A DNA stretch of 64,000 bases from 55-13 sp964501275 (GTDB lineage: Bacteria > Armatimonadota > Fimbriimonadia > Fimbriimonadales > Fimbriimonadaceae): the NCBI GenBank assembly GCA_964501275.1, contig CAZCSP010000018.1, positions 1 through 64,000 of the forward strand, written 5' to 3'. Under the pieces are notes generated by a model. The model saw nothing but the letters and a program-made list of their open reading frames with translations, had not been told where the DNA came from and ran no database searches. The first letter of the stretch is position 1; the number at the start of each line of letters is the position of its first letter. Made by a program: the position numbers and the translations under genes. Of the stretch, positions 15,795 through 24,175 are shown in pieces.

Positions 15795-17096
15795 CTAAAA
15801 AGAATCCAAGATCAAAGGCGGCTTCGGGACCGGCTCATGTGTAAGGTTGAACGCCTTCGCTACCGAGGCTCCCACCGACACCGCATCCTCTCTTGACCGC
15901 GCATGAACCCTCGCCAAGTCGGCCCCTGGCTCAACCCAGTCTCCTACGCCCACAAGTATCTCCACTCCCACCGACGGATCGATATCGTCGTCCTTCCGCT
16001 TTCGGCCCCCGCCCAGTTCGATCACCGCCAGGCCAATCGTCCGGGCGTCGATTTGCATCACATAGCCACCTGCTCCATCCAATCGCAGAGGCTCCGCTAC
16101 TCTGGCGACCGGCAACGAGTCCGTCTCCCAAAACGCATCTCCACCCTGGGATCGAACCCACTCTTTGAACTTGGCCAGAGCCTTCCCAGACTCCAGCACC
16201 TCCTCCGCCAAAGCCTTGCCCTCCTCAATGGACGCTGCCTTCCCGCAAGCCTCCAGAGTTTCTCCGGCGTAGTACACGCAAAGCTCCCGGAACCGGGCGT
16301 TGGGGGCCTGTCCGTTCAGAACGTCGTATGCCTCCCGCACTTCCAACGCATTCCCCACCATCGCTCCCAACGGCTGATCCATGTCGGAGATGGACGCCTT
16401 GACGCTCAATCCCAATAAACTCCCGGTTCGCACCAAAGCCCGACTCAACTCCTGAGCCTGGGGCAAGGTCTCCATAAACGCCCCGGAGCCGCACTTCACA
16501 TCCAGCACAATCGTCTCCGCCCCGCCCGCGATCTTTTTGCTGAGAATGCTGCTCACAATGAGCGGAATCGACCCCACCGTCCCGGTCACGTCCCGGAGCG
16601 CATAGAGCGCCTTGTCGGCGGGCGCCAGATTGGGCGATTGTCCGGTCAGAGCCAATCCGATCTGGGCGGCCTGAGCCTTCATCTCGTTCGGCGTCAAATC
16701 TAGCCTGAATCCAGGGATGGAGCCCAGTTTGTCGATGGTGCCGCCCGTGATCCCCAGTCCGCGCCCGCTCATCTTCACGACGGTCAAGCCGCAGGCCGCC
16801 AGCATGGGAAGGAGAACCAAGGTCGTCTTATCCCCCACGCCCCCGGTACTGTGCTTGTCCACCCAGGGCTTGGGCAATCCCGTCAAATCGATCCGCTCCC
16901 CGCTCTCCGCCATCGCCTTGGTCAGCCATGCCGTTTCCTGCTCGTCGAGCGGATTCAGATAGGCCGCCATCAGCCAGGCGCTGAGTTGATAGTCGGGAAT
17001 TGTCCCCTGCGCCGCGCCTTGGGCCAGGAAGGATAACTCCTCATAGCTGTGCCTCTCCCCATCCCGCTTGATGCCAATCAGGTCCACGACGTTCAT
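15795..17096 (-). CDS. pdp: Pyrimidine-nucleoside phosphorylase / thymidine phosphorylase
   Basis: A 433-residue salvage enzyme that splits pyrimidine nucleosides with phosphate to a base and (deoxy)ribose 1-phosphate. The family signature is present: SGRGLGITGGTIDKLGSIPG near residue 110, KHSTGGVGDKTTLVLLP near 85, and SSILSKKIAGGAETIVLDVKCGSGAFM near 185-210. The C-terminal barrel-like domain (YVMQIDARTIGLAVIELGGGR) is complete. Lys and Ser residues in KCGSGAF match the potassium/phosphate site of Pdp. Whether it takes uridine as well as thymidine cannot be read from this alone. Length is normal. Confidence 0.95.
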   Translation of the reverse strand: MNVVDLIGIKRDGERHSYEELSFLAQGAAQGTIPDYQLSAWLMAAYLNPLDEQETAWLTKAMAESGERIDLTGLPKPWVDKHSTGGVGDKTTLVLLPMLAACGLTVVKMSGRGLGITGGTIDKLGSIPGFRLDLTPNEMKAQAAQIGLALTGQSPNLAPADKALYALRDVTGTVGSIPLIVSSILSKKIAGGAETIVLDVKCGSGAFMETLPQAQELSRALVRTGSLLGLSVKASISDMDQPLGAMVGNALEVREAYDVLNGQAPNARFRELCVYYAGETLEACGKAASIEEGKALAEEVLESGKALAKFKEWVRSQGGDAFWETDSLPVARVAEPLRLDGAGGYVMQIDARTIGLAVIELGGGRKRKDDDIDPSVGVEILVGVGDWVEPGADLARVHARSREDAVSVGASVAKAFNLTHEPVPKPPLILDSF

Positions 17097-17197
17097 CGTT
17101 TCTTAGTTTGAATGGTTTTCCATGGACCGCCGATCTCCAGATCGGCCAACGCTTGTCCAAGCAAGACGTTTGTAGCCCAATACCCAATGCCAAACGC
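17097..17197. repeat. Family B palindrome and family F phrase
   Basis: Intergenic. Minus-strand family B copy at 17122-17146, then a short CCCAATACCCAATGCC phrase of the family F hairpin group near 17178-17193. Confidence 0.65.
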
Positions 17198-17839
17198 CTA
17201 CTGCCCCGACGCCCTCTCCAAAACCTGCGCCGACGTCTTGAAGTGCATTTTCGCTACCTGGCTCAGCTTTTCCGCGCCCTGCGCTTTCACAAACCTCACC
17301 CCCGGTTCGATCACCGCCGACGCCCCTTTGGGCAAGGTCACCCCATACTCGTCGCCCAGCCGCTTCAGCCGCCGCAAGAACTCCGCCCTCGCCAAGATCG
17401 AGGCCGCCGCCACCGCGATATCCTGCTCCGCCCTTACGGCCGAGATGAACTCCAGGGACTTACCTTTCTCAAAGAGCGCCTTCTTCACCGCAAATCCGCC
17501 CTTCGCGAACTCATCCGAGATCACTCTCGTCGCTGAGGTCTGCTCCAGTACGTTCTCAATGGCTCGGGCATGACCCCAGGCCAGCAAGGAGTTCAGATTG
17601 CGAAACTTCGCATAAAGCTCGTTGTACTTGGCTGGCCCAATCGAGATCACCGAATGGGGGCAGGTCGCCTTGATCTTGTCCGCCAATCGCATCGCAATCG
17701 GGTCGGTCAGCTTTTTGGAATCCTTCACGCCCTCCAACTCCGCCAAGTGCTCCGGCCCGACATAACAGGCGGCGATCACCAAGGGACCGAAAAAGTCCCC
17801 TTTCCCGCTCTCATCCACCCCAATATGCCCTTCGTCCAT
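17198..17839 (-). CDS. rnhC: Ribonuclease HIII-type (catalytic domain only)
   Basis: Cleaves the RNA strand of RNA-DNA hybrids. The N-terminal motif GVDESGKGDFFGPLVIAACY carries the first acidic residues and is of the HIII type (DESGKGD) rather than the HII type (DEAGRG). Other conserved parts are VKDSKKL, ISDEFAKGGFAVKKAL and AVAAASILAR. At about 213 residues it lacks the N-terminal TBP-like substrate-binding domain that brings typical RNase HIII to about 300. I use the ATG at 17839; a TTG at 17848 would add three residues. Confidence 0.88.
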   Translation of the reverse strand: MDEGHIGVDESGKGDFFGPLVIAACYVGPEHLAELEGVKDSKKLTDPIAMRLADKIKATCPHSVISIGPAKYNELYAKFRNLNSLLAWGHARAIENVLEQTSATRVISDEFAKGGFAVKKALFEKGKSLEFISAVRAEQDIAVAAASILARAEFLRRLKRLGDEYGVTLPKGASAVIEPGVRFVKAQGAEKLSQVAKMHFKTSAQVLERASGQ

Positions 17840-17918
17840 CCCCGTCAAGGTACCGGAATGGAGGCATATCGGACCAGCGCAAAATCGCTGGGTGCGTTAA
17901 ATTCGTAAAATAAGAACG

Positions 17919-18359
17919 ATGGTCGAGACGCCCCAAGAATTCCAAACCGAGTTGAAGCGAGTTGGCCGGTTGCAATACCACCGATTCCGCCGGGTCGCTG
18001 CGATGCTTCACTACTATCGGATCGACCCGATCACCATCGAGGATCGGCTGATGGAAAGAGGTTGTAGCCGGGAGTTCGCGATGTGGATCGTCAAGACCGC
18101 TTCCGAGGACGCTAATCTGGCCAAGCGAGTAGAAGACGCCGACACTCCCGAATCGATGGGGCAGGTGGTTTTGAAGGGCATGAACGGAGTTATTCTGCTG
18201 GTGATCGTATTCTTGGTCGCCCGCTATATCCAAGTCGTCGAGAGCATGCCCCTGCTCTTCATCGCCGCGCCCTTTCTCCTAATCGCCTCTCTGGTGGGCT
18301 CCCTCATGACTATCCGAGGTCTGGTGGAAATCCGAAGACGTCTCTCCGATCGGACTTAG
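17919..18359 (+). CDS. Small membrane protein of unknown function
   Basis: A 146-residue protein with no signal peptide, a basic and acidic cytoplasmic N-terminal half, and two closely spaced transmembrane helices near residues 87-104 (VILLVIVFLVARYIQVV) and 110-130 (LLFIAAPFLLIASLVGS). Ends with a basic tail (EIRRRLSDR), consistent with both ends cytoplasmic. I do not recognise a family. It is divergent from rnhC and convergent with the tRNA-His gene. Confidence 0.72.
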   Translation: MVETPQEFQTELKRVGRLQYHRFRRVAAMLHYYRIDPITIEDRLMERGCSREFAMWIVKTASEDANLAKRVEDADTPESMGQVVLKGMNGVILLVIVFLVARYIQVVESMPLLFIAAPFLLIASLVGSLMTIRGLVEIRRRLSDRT

Positions 18360-18383
18360 TCAGGGGGCTGGATCATGAAGGCT

Positions 18384-18460
18384 TGGGGCGGATAGCGGGT
18401 CTCGAACCCGCGGCCTCCTCTTCCACAGAGAGGCGCTCTAACCCCTGAGCTATACCCGCC
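18384..18460 (-). tRNA. trnH: tRNA-His (GTG anticodon)
   Basis: On the minus strand the cloverleaf reads in order: 8-bp acceptor including the extra G(-1) paired with C73, typical of histidine tRNA; D-arm GCTC/GAGC; anticodon stem CCTCT/AGAGG with loop CTGTGGA (anticodon GTG at 18424-18426); variable loop AGGCC; T-arm GCGGG-TTCGAGA-CCCGC. The 3' CCA is encoded (18384-18386). Confidence 0.97.
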
Positions 18461-18537
18461 ACGTAAGTCCGAATTATACCTGTCCTGTTTTTTGACCTCC
18501 TGGGAACTTCGGACCGTTTGGTATCCTTAGCAACATC

Positions 18538-18906
18538 ATGAGGATTTTTCTGACCGCTATTCTCTCCATCGCCGCCGCCATCTCCATGGCCCAGGGACCC
18601 TGTTGCCAGGCTGAGAAGAAGCCCAGCCAAGAGGACGCTTTCTTGAAGATGGCCCGCGAGATGGAAATCGCTGCCGAAGGCAAGAAGGCCTGTTGCCAAA
18701 CCACCGCCGAGAAGAAGGTGGAGAAGGGGGGCGAGGGCTGCTGCAACGCCAAGGGCGAACCCGCCCTGTTCAAGGTCTATGTGGGCGGAGTCGGCTACAA
18801 GTTCTTCGGTTGCGAGGACAGCGCCGCCGAGGGGCGAAAGGAACTGTTGGCCCAACACAAGAAGGTCGGCAAGGTTCAGAAGGTAAGCAAAAAGACCTCT
18901 CTGTAA
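18538..18906 (+). CDS. Secreted Cys-pair protein with YHS-like C-terminus
   Basis: A 122-residue protein with a signal peptide (residues 1-19, ending SMAQ). The mature part carries three CC pairs (GPCCQ, ACCQ, GCCN) in a Lys/Glu-rich background. The last 50 residues (ALFKVYVGGVGYKFFGCEDSA, then KKVGKVQKV) resemble a reduced YHS/TRASH-type metal-binding module, as in the gene at 62057. A role in binding copper or another soft metal outside the cell is inference. The promoter region carries GGAACTTCGG-N3-CGTTTGG, a motif also found before the gene at 43454. Confidence 0.65.
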   Translation: MRIFLTAILSIAAAISMAQGPCCQAEKKPSQEDAFLKMAREMEIAAEGKKACCQTTAEKKVEKGGEGCCNAKGEPALFKVYVGGVGYKFFGCEDSAAEGRKELLAQHKKVGKVQKVSKKTSL

Positions 18907-18956
18907 GCCATCGCGAAATCTCTGCATAGCCGCAAGCCCTAGGTTGGTTTGCGGCT

Positions 18957-19307
18957 ATGTTTACTTTACGAACCCTCTTTTTCAGCGTTCTCTGCCTGGC
19001 GATCTTTGGATGCGGGCGGGACCTCGACGTTTCCGGCAACTACTCCTTGACCTCTGACCAGCAAGCTGCGGCAGGCAGTTTGCAACTCGATCCCGGTGGT
19101 AAGTTCCACGCGAAGATCGGCAACTTGGAGATCTCCGGTTCTTGGCAGGCGGGCGACAGCCATGTGTTTCTGCAAGGCTCGGAACTTTTGCCCTCGCAAT
19201 ACCGAGTCGAGGGAGGCCGGCTGATCGCGCAATTCGAGGGCGTGGATGCCAAGCAGTGGCGTTTCGTCAAGAAGGGCTCACAGTCGGTCGCGAATCGCCT
19301 GCATTAA
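18957..19307 (+). CDS. Small putative lipoprotein
   Basis: A 116-residue protein with a lipoprotein signal: hydrophobic LFFSVLCLAIFGC with a Cys at residue 19 in a lipobox-like FGC context. The mature domain is beta-rich (VSGNYSLTSDQQ, GSLQLDPGGKFHAKIGNLEISGSW, RVEGGRLIAQFEG), the kind of small barrel that carries GSW/GTW strands. Function unknown. Its 3' end overlaps the convergent HIT gene by 30 bases. Confidence 0.7.
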   Translation: MFTLRTLFFSVLCLAIFGCGRDLDVSGNYSLTSDQQAAAGSLQLDPGGKFHAKIGNLEISGSWQAGDSHVFLQGSELLPSQYRVEGGRLIAQFEGVDAKQWRFVKKGSQSVANRLH

Positions 19308-19712
19308 GTCGGCGTGTTTTTGGGGATCGAAGGCGTATTCGGCCTGATCCCGAACCTCAGCGGGAATGGACATGGGCGGCTTGGTTGCGTAATCCGAATC
19401 TTCCCATGCGTACCTTGGGAAAAGGTGCGCATGGAGGAACGGATCGAGGTTGCCGTAGATGCTGTAGTTGATACGGATCGCATCGGTCGCGCCAAGGATG
19501 GCGTCCCCCAGCCGGGCCATGTCCTCCACGAACTGCGTTCTCTCCGTCCCTTGAAGGTCGTTCAGTTTGCCCACCTGGGGATAGGCCAGGAGGAGGCAAT
19601 AGCCGGGCAGGAATTGAGAATCCCCCATCACCGCGAACCCGCTGGCGAGTTTGGCGATGAGAGCGGGGTTCTCACCGCGTTCCAGTTGGGCGAGGCGTTC
19701 AGTGGGGGACAT
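19278..19712 (-). CDS. HIT-superfamily hydrolase
   Basis: A 144-residue histidine-triad-like protein. The key segment is GNLDPFLHAHLFPRYAW near residue 98, where HAHLFPR corresponds to the HxHxxP-type triad of HIT and galactose-1-phosphate uridylyltransferase relatives; a final His of the usual HxHxH is replaced, so it belongs to a diverged branch. FLPGYCLLLAYP earlier matches the strand that precedes the triad. Such enzymes hydrolyse dinucleoside polyphosphates or nucleotidyl-linked phosphates. The ATG directly follows the stop of the Uma2 gene with no gap. Confidence 0.82.
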   Translation of the reverse strand: MSPTERLAQLERGENPALIAKLASGFAVMGDSQFLPGYCLLLAYPQVGKLNDLQGTERTQFVEDMARLGDAILGATDAIRINYSIYGNLDPFLHAHLFPRYAWEDSDYATKPPMSIPAEVRDQAEYAFDPQKHADLMQAIRDRL

Positions 19713-20213
19713 TTAGACCATCACCTGGCATCCGCATTGGAGTTGGATTTCAGCCGGAGAGATCAGGGTTGCGGTTCCCGTCTTTGTAAAGTGGGATATA
19801 GCGAGGGTATTTGGATTGAACACAACCACGTCGAGAACCCCTCGAGACAGATAGAAGGGCGGTCCAATCTGCAGATCCTTGGTTTCCGAGCCTTTACTGA
19901 GAACTTCGACGACGGCAGAAGGAATCTCGGTGGCTGGTCCGTCGGTCTCGGGAAGGTCGCCACGAAAGATCGACAAGTCAGGCCTTTTAAATGATCCGTC
20001 TGGGAACCCAATGTACAGGTTCCGGTATGTCGTTAGTTCATTGCCAGACTCTGCAATACGCTCATCGATGGACCTCTCCAAACGTTGAAGAGCCACCTGA
20101 TGCCGAGTGCCAGGCATCGCCTCCCAGTAGGGAGTTCCCATTACCATCTCTAACCGAATCCCGTTTTCGTCGGCGTTCGCGATATAAGCCCACAGGTCGT
20201 CATTCAGAGCCAT
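19713..20213 (-). CDS. Uma2 family (DUF820) restriction-endonuclease-fold protein
   Basis: A 166-residue protein typical of the Uma2/DUF820 group, predicted PD-(D/E)XK-fold nucleases abundant in cyanobacteria and other environmental bacteria. It shows GTPYWEAMPGTRHQVAL, YIGFPDGSFKRPDLSIFRG (the Asp of the active site in RPD), SAVVEVLS (ExL in place of ExK) and VDVVVFNP-type ending strand. Start chosen at the ATG at 20213 (MALNDDLWAY); upstream frame has repeat-like sequence. Its stop abuts the HIT start, so both are likely cotranscribed. Biological role unknown. Confidence 0.82.
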   Translation of the reverse strand: MALNDDLWAYIANADENGIRLEMVMGTPYWEAMPGTRHQVALQRLERSIDERIAESGNELTTYRNLYIGFPDGSFKRPDLSIFRGDLPETDGPATEIPSAVVEVLSKGSETKDLQIGPPFYLSRGVLDVVVFNPNTLAISHFTKTGTATLISPAEIQLQCGCQVMV

Positions 20214-20317
20214 CGTCTTCAGTGTAGCAAGTTGCGGACGAGTGGATAAAACCACAACGGCACAGCGGCACAACGGATGCTCAACAAGTGTCGCTGTGGT
20301 TTTCAAAAAGGCTGAGG

Positions 20318-21013
20318 TTAGAACGCATAAACTGCGAACGCCCAGGCGTTGAAGGCGAAGTGGGCGAGGATGAGGGCTTTTAGGCGACGCCATTCCAGGA
20401 ACATCCAACTGAACAGAATTCCGTAGACCATGGCGCCGATCATCTCGTAGATGCCCTGGTAGATGTGATAACTGCCAAAGACCAAGGAGGGTAGCAGGAT
20501 GGCGATCCATTTGCTTTGGGTTGCGTCGTGCAGTCTTGCCGTTATGAATCCCCTAAAGACCAACTCCTCGAACGCCGCGCCGATCAGCAGGACCGGCCAC
20601 ATGGTCAGCCACTCCGAAACGGAGCGTGGCACGGGTCCGTAAGCCGTCAGTTCTTGCGGCATCGAGCGGGGGTCAAAGGCCTGCCGGATTGTATCGGAGG
20701 TCCAAATCATAAACAGTCCGACCGCTACCAGGCCTCCAACAAAAGACAACACTCCGAGGAAGTCATGGTTTTTGCCGAGGCCATAGTGGCTCCAGCCGCG
20801 CCCCGACTGCCACACCAGGTACAGGACAAGGCCGCAGATTGGAAGGTAGTGGCTGAGCCTCACCAACCCATCCTGGAAGAGCGTCAGTGGCTGGTATGAC
20901 GGAACCGCAAGACCGACCCAAAGTGGCAGGGCGACGAGCGCCAGGAGCAGGCAGACTTCGATCCAGATGCGTTGGCGATCCTTCGCCGTCAGTTCGTTCG
21001 GCTGATCTTGCAC
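20318..21013 (-). CDS. CPBP-family intramembrane metalloprotease
   Basis: A 231-residue membrane protein of the CPBP/Abi family (CAAX-protease and bacteriocin-immunity relatives). The three motifs are visible in order: FEELVFRGFITARL near residue 160 (EExxxR), FGSYHIYQG near 195 (H), and ILAHFAFNAWAF near 220 (HxxxN). Roughly eight hydrophobic helices surround them. Bacterial members cleave membrane-bound substrates or give immunity to peptides; no partner gene is visible. A 19-base gap separates it from the DUF2330 gene on the same strand. Confidence 0.88.
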   Translation of the reverse strand: MQDQPNELTAKDRQRIWIEVCLLLALVALPLWVGLAVPSYQPLTLFQDGLVRLSHYLPICGLVLYLVWQSGRGWSHYGLGKNHDFLGVLSFVGGLVAVGLFMIWTSDTIRQAFDPRSMPQELTAYGPVPRSVSEWLTMWPVLLIGAAFEELVFRGFITARLHDATQSKWIAILLPSLVFGSYHIYQGIYEMIGAMVYGILFSWMFLEWRRLKALILAHFAFNAWAFAVYAF

Positions 21014-21031
21014 AAGGTAACGACGATCCAG

Positions 21032-22342
21032 CTACCGATATGGCCGCCCATAGGGATCGTGGCTGGTGTCCACCCGGCTCTCCACCTTCTCAACCGATTG
21101 ATACCAAGTCGCCGCGCAGAAGAAGGCAAACAGCACAGCAATCAAGGCCCCGATTCCGAAAATCCGATCGGTCACGCCGTTCCAGCAGCAGAGGACCAAA
21201 CCGACTACCGCCGCGGAGAGGCATAGGTACAGCAGGCCTTTTTTGGTTGCCTCCCGCTGCGCCCCTTCCCGATCCCAGACTTCCCTTTGGAACTTCGACA
21301 TCGGCTTCCAATCCACTCCGAAGTCGGTCTTCATGGCTTCGGGTTTGAATTTGCCTCGCAGGTAGGTCCAGACCATGCCGTGCTTGGCCATGGCGTACTG
21401 CCCGCTTCGCCAATCCGAGAAAATCTCTTTGTCCTGCCGAGAGTCGATGCCGATGGGGATGGCGAGTGGGCGATTGTCGCAGGCCCAGACTTGCATTCCC
21501 GGAACCTGGGCTTCCTTGTTGGAGACCACCAGCAGTTCCAACTGCAAGGGCTCGTCTTGCAAGCCGGTCAGGCGCATGGGATAGATCAGGTGGTCGGTGG
21601 GGAAGACGACTTTGAGGGGGTGGGGCGGATAGGGGCCGTCGATACTCTTGCGAATCTCGGCGGCGAGAAAGCACCATCCTTCTTTTGCATAGGCGTCGAT
21701 CACGGACTGGGCGGAGTCGTCGGATGCCAGGTCGCGTTCTTTCAGCCACGTTAAAATCTCCTTTCCACTTTCGCCGGAGACGACCGAGACCTGATACGCT
21801 CCGACCTGTCCCAAACTCTGAACCACCGCTCTGTCCATCGCCGCCGCACTCGCGGCCCTACGGCCCGATTCGGCGTTGGCGAAAACGGGGAAGAGCACCA
21901 TAAAGGCGATAAACATCGCCGCAAGTTCCAGGGCGAAGTAGAAGATGCGCATGCCGAGGCCATGCTTGCGATACCGCAGGCCCGCGGTCAGGACGATCAG
22001 GGTGAAGATGATGGGGCCGACGACGGAAGCGGGATCGATCTCGCGGCTTCCCTGAATCCTGGGCTTGACCAAGTTGAAACTCCCTTCCAGATATGCCGGG
22101 TTTACCGCTTTCACATAGCTTGGTTTGGCAGGCAAAGGGATCACCCAGCCGTAGGCGCCCTGAGGGCCACTCAGGTTCGATTCGACCATCATCACCTGCT
22201 CTTTCCCGTCGAACTTCAGCACCGCTCGTTGGAACGGAATGGTTGGCTCGGCTTCGATCAGGCGCTGTCGGAAGAACTTGCCGTCGGCCAGAACGGAAGT
22301 CAATCCGAGAAGCAGCAAAGCGAAAACCACGAACGTGCGCAT
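21032..22342 (-). CDS. DUF2330-like membrane protein
   Basis: A 436-residue protein with a signal peptide (ALLLLGLTSVLA). Residues 38-75 carry the DUF2330 pattern: QRAVLKFDGKEQVMMVESNLSG then AYGWVIPLPAKPSYV. Two helices near residues 108-155 and two more near 370-415 (LYLCLSAAVVGLVLCCW, GIGALIAVLFAFFC) anchor it. The extracellular part includes HPLKVVFPTDHLIYPMRLT, also typical. Function of the family is unknown. Immediately upstream of the divergent flagellar operon, with no evident link to it. Confidence 0.82.
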   Translation of the reverse strand: MRTFVVFALLLLGLTSVLADGKFFRQRLIEAEPTIPFQRAVLKFDGKEQVMMVESNLSGPQGAYGWVIPLPAKPSYVKAVNPAYLEGSFNLVKPRIQGSREIDPASVVGPIIFTLIVLTAGLRYRKHGLGMRIFYFALELAAMFIAFMVLFPVFANAESGRRAASAAAMDRAVVQSLGQVGAYQVSVVSGESGKEILTWLKERDLASDDSAQSVIDAYAKEGWCFLAAEIRKSIDGPYPPHPLKVVFPTDHLIYPMRLTGLQDEPLQLELLVVSNKEAQVPGMQVWACDNRPLAIPIGIDSRQDKEIFSDWRSGQYAMAKHGMVWTYLRGKFKPEAMKTDFGVDWKPMSKFQREVWDREGAQREATKKGLLYLCLSAAVVGLVLCCWNGVTDRIFGIGALIAVLFAFFCAATWYQSVEKVESRVDTSHDPYGRPYR

Positions 22343-22459
22343 CTTAAAAAGTGAGTGTCACCAGGCCGCCCTTTTGGTTCAAATCAACAAAACCTAAAGT
22401 AGATTGCAAGGTTTCCGCCCTAATGCCGGTAATGTTGCCTGCCAACAACTGATGGTGGG

Positions 22460-23197
22460 ATGAACCGTGGAATTTACACCACCAGTTTGGGAATGAGCGC
22501 ACTCCAGCGCGGGATGGACGTAACCGCCAATAACCTGGCAAACGCCTCCACGACTGGTTTCAAGCGAGACGGGCTCATCTTTCAGGACACCCTGCAGCGC
22601 GAGATGTTCGCTAACGGCGGCCTTGGCCAATCGATCGGCAAACTCGGGGCTGGAGCCCAGGCGGTGGAGGAGTACACCATCCGCGAGAACGGGGCGATCA
22701 CCCTCACCAGCAATCCGCTCGACATGGCGATCACCACGCCGAACGGGATGTTCGCCGTCAAGGTCGGCAATCAGATCAAGTACACCCGGGATGGCGCGTT
22801 CGTTCTGGACGAGCAACGCCGTCTGGTCACCAAGTCCGGACACCCAGTGCTGGACCCCAATGGCGACGAGATCACTATTCCCGCCGGGAAGGTCGAGGTA
22901 GATAACGGAGGCCGGATCATGGCCGCCGGAGCCCCGATTGGGCAGATAGGCGTCTTCGATCTGAATCCGAACAGCGCCTTCATCAAGGAAGGCAGCAATC
23001 TTTTTAGCGCCACCAACGGCGTCACTCCCATGGACGAGAGCCCGATTGTGGCTTCCTCCCTGGAGTCTTCCAACGTCAACGCGGTCGAGTCGATGCTCGA
23101 CATGATCAAGATCGGCCGCCTCTTCGAACTCTCGCAGAAGAACATCCAAAGCCAGGACGAGCTTCTGCAACGACTCATTAGTAGCCTGAACGAGTAA
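22460..23197 (+). CDS. flgF: Flagellar proximal-rod protein FlgF
   Basis: A 245-residue axial protein of the periplasmic rod. The N-terminal rod-protein motif (TSLGMSALQRGMDVTANNLA, ASTTGFKRDG) and the C-terminal helix (SSNVNAVESMLDMIKIGRLFE) that form the D0 coiled coil are both intact. ENGAITLTSNPLDMAIT fits the FlgF/FlgG/FlhO family; order before flgG and shorter length favour FlgF. First gene of the flagellar cluster. I could not find a convincing flagellar-sigma promoter upstream. Confidence 0.92.
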   Translation: MNRGIYTTSLGMSALQRGMDVTANNLANASTTGFKRDGLIFQDTLQREMFANGGLGQSIGKLGAGAQAVEEYTIRENGAITLTSNPLDMAITTPNGMFAVKVGNQIKYTRDGAFVLDEQRRLVTKSGHPVLDPNGDEITIPAGKVEVDNGGRIMAAGAPIGQIGVFDLNPNSAFIKEGSNLFSATNGVTPMDESPIVASSLESSNVNAVESMLDMIKIGRLFELSQKNIQSQDELLQRLISSLNE

Positions 23198-23386
23198 TAA
23201 GCCGGCCCCTGCCCCGAAGGATCGGGAAGGGAGGCAACGCGAGGTGAAGGATCGATCCTCGCGAAACATCGCTCATGGAAGGCAACGGACACCGGGTTTT
23301 TGGTTTTCGGTTTTTGGTTTTAGGTTTGGAATCCCAATACCTAAAGCCCAATACCCAAAGCCTAAAGCCCAAAACCTAACACCCTC
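23198..23386. repeat. Family F hairpin between flgF and flgG
   Basis: Intergenic. GGTTTTTGGTTTTCGG... to CCCAATACCCAAAG...CCAAAACC (about 23293-23376) forms an imperfect long palindrome of G/T-rich and C/A-rich arms. Similar units lie at 34444-34530, 41811-42121, 59811-59910 (inside nadA) and 62345-62465. It would form a hairpin in the flagellar mRNA. Confidence 0.7.
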
Positions 23387-24175
23387 ATGATGCGATCTTT
23401 GAATACCGCCGGCACCGGAATGGTGGCCCAGCAATACAACCTGGACGTTATCGCCAACAACCTGGCGAACATCAACACGACGTCCTTCAAACAACAGCGG
23501 GCCGAGTTCCAGGACCTGATGTACCAGACCTTCAAGGCCTCGGGCGTCACGACTGGAAATGCCACCGTCAACCCGACGTCCCTCCAGGTCGGACTGGGCT
23601 CCGCCTTCAGTTCGAACGCCATTAACTTCGGCGCGGGTCCCCTTCAAGCCACGGGAAACGCCCTTGATGTGGCGATTAATGGCGAAGGGTTCTTCCAGGT
23701 TCAGAAAGCTGATGGGACACTTGCCTATACCCGGGATGGAAGTTTTAAGAGAGATGCGAACGGTTTGCTGGTCTCGAGCGATGGCTACCCGGTCGTGCCA
23801 GAAATTACGATTCCCGAAGGGGCAATCGCTATCAATATCGCCAGCAACGGCAGCGTGACTGCTGTTTTGCCCGGAACGAACGAACCGGCCGAGTTGGGGG
23901 TGATTCAACTTGCAACCTTCAGCAACCCAGCCGGCATGACCCGAATCGGACAAAACCTCTATCTGTCGGGTGGGGCAAGCGGGGAAGCAACCGTCTCCAA
24001 TCCTGGCGAAACGGGTGCAGGGGAGCTGCAATCCCGATTCCTCGAAGGCTCGAACGTGCAGGTGGTCGAAGAGATGGTCCGCATGATCATGGCCCAACGC
24101 GCCTATGAGATCAACTCCAAGGCCATCCAAACCGCCGACGACATGCTCAGCCAGCTTAACCAATTGAAGCGCTAA
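23387..24175 (+). CDS. flgG: Flagellar distal-rod protein FlgG
   Basis: A 262-residue distal rod protein. The N-terminus reads SLNTAGTGMVAQQYNLDVIA, then NNLANINTTSFKQQRAEFQD, which is the FlgG/rod consensus, and the C-terminus LEGSNVQVVEEMVRMIMAQR plus YEINSKAIQTADDML is diagnostic of FlgG. The inner block GNALDVAINGEGFFQVQ is also standard. Stop overlaps the flgA start by one base. Sits where the rod meets the LP rings and the hook. Confidence 0.96.
   Translation: MMRSLNTAGTGMVAQQYNLDVIANNLANINTTSFKQQRAEFQDLMYQTFKASGVTTGNATVNPTSLQVGLGSAFSSNAINFGAGPLQATGNALDVAINGEGFFQVQKADGTLAYTRDGSFKRDANGLLVSSDGYPVVPEITIPEGAIAINIASNGSVTAVLPGTNEPAELGVIQLATFSNPAGMTRIGQNLYLSGGASGEATVSNPGETGAGELQSRFLEGSNVQVVEEMVRMIMAQRAYEINSKAIQTADDMLSQLNQLKR

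Noticed and set aside
18492..18527. TTGACC / TATCCT promoter before the gene at 18538
   Set aside because: The 24-base spacer is too long for a sigma-70 promoter.
22374..22400. Flagellar sigma-28 or sigma-70 promoter before flgF
   Set aside because: TTGGTT and TAAAGT are only 15 bases apart and the GCCGATAA element of sigma-28 is not found at the right distance.
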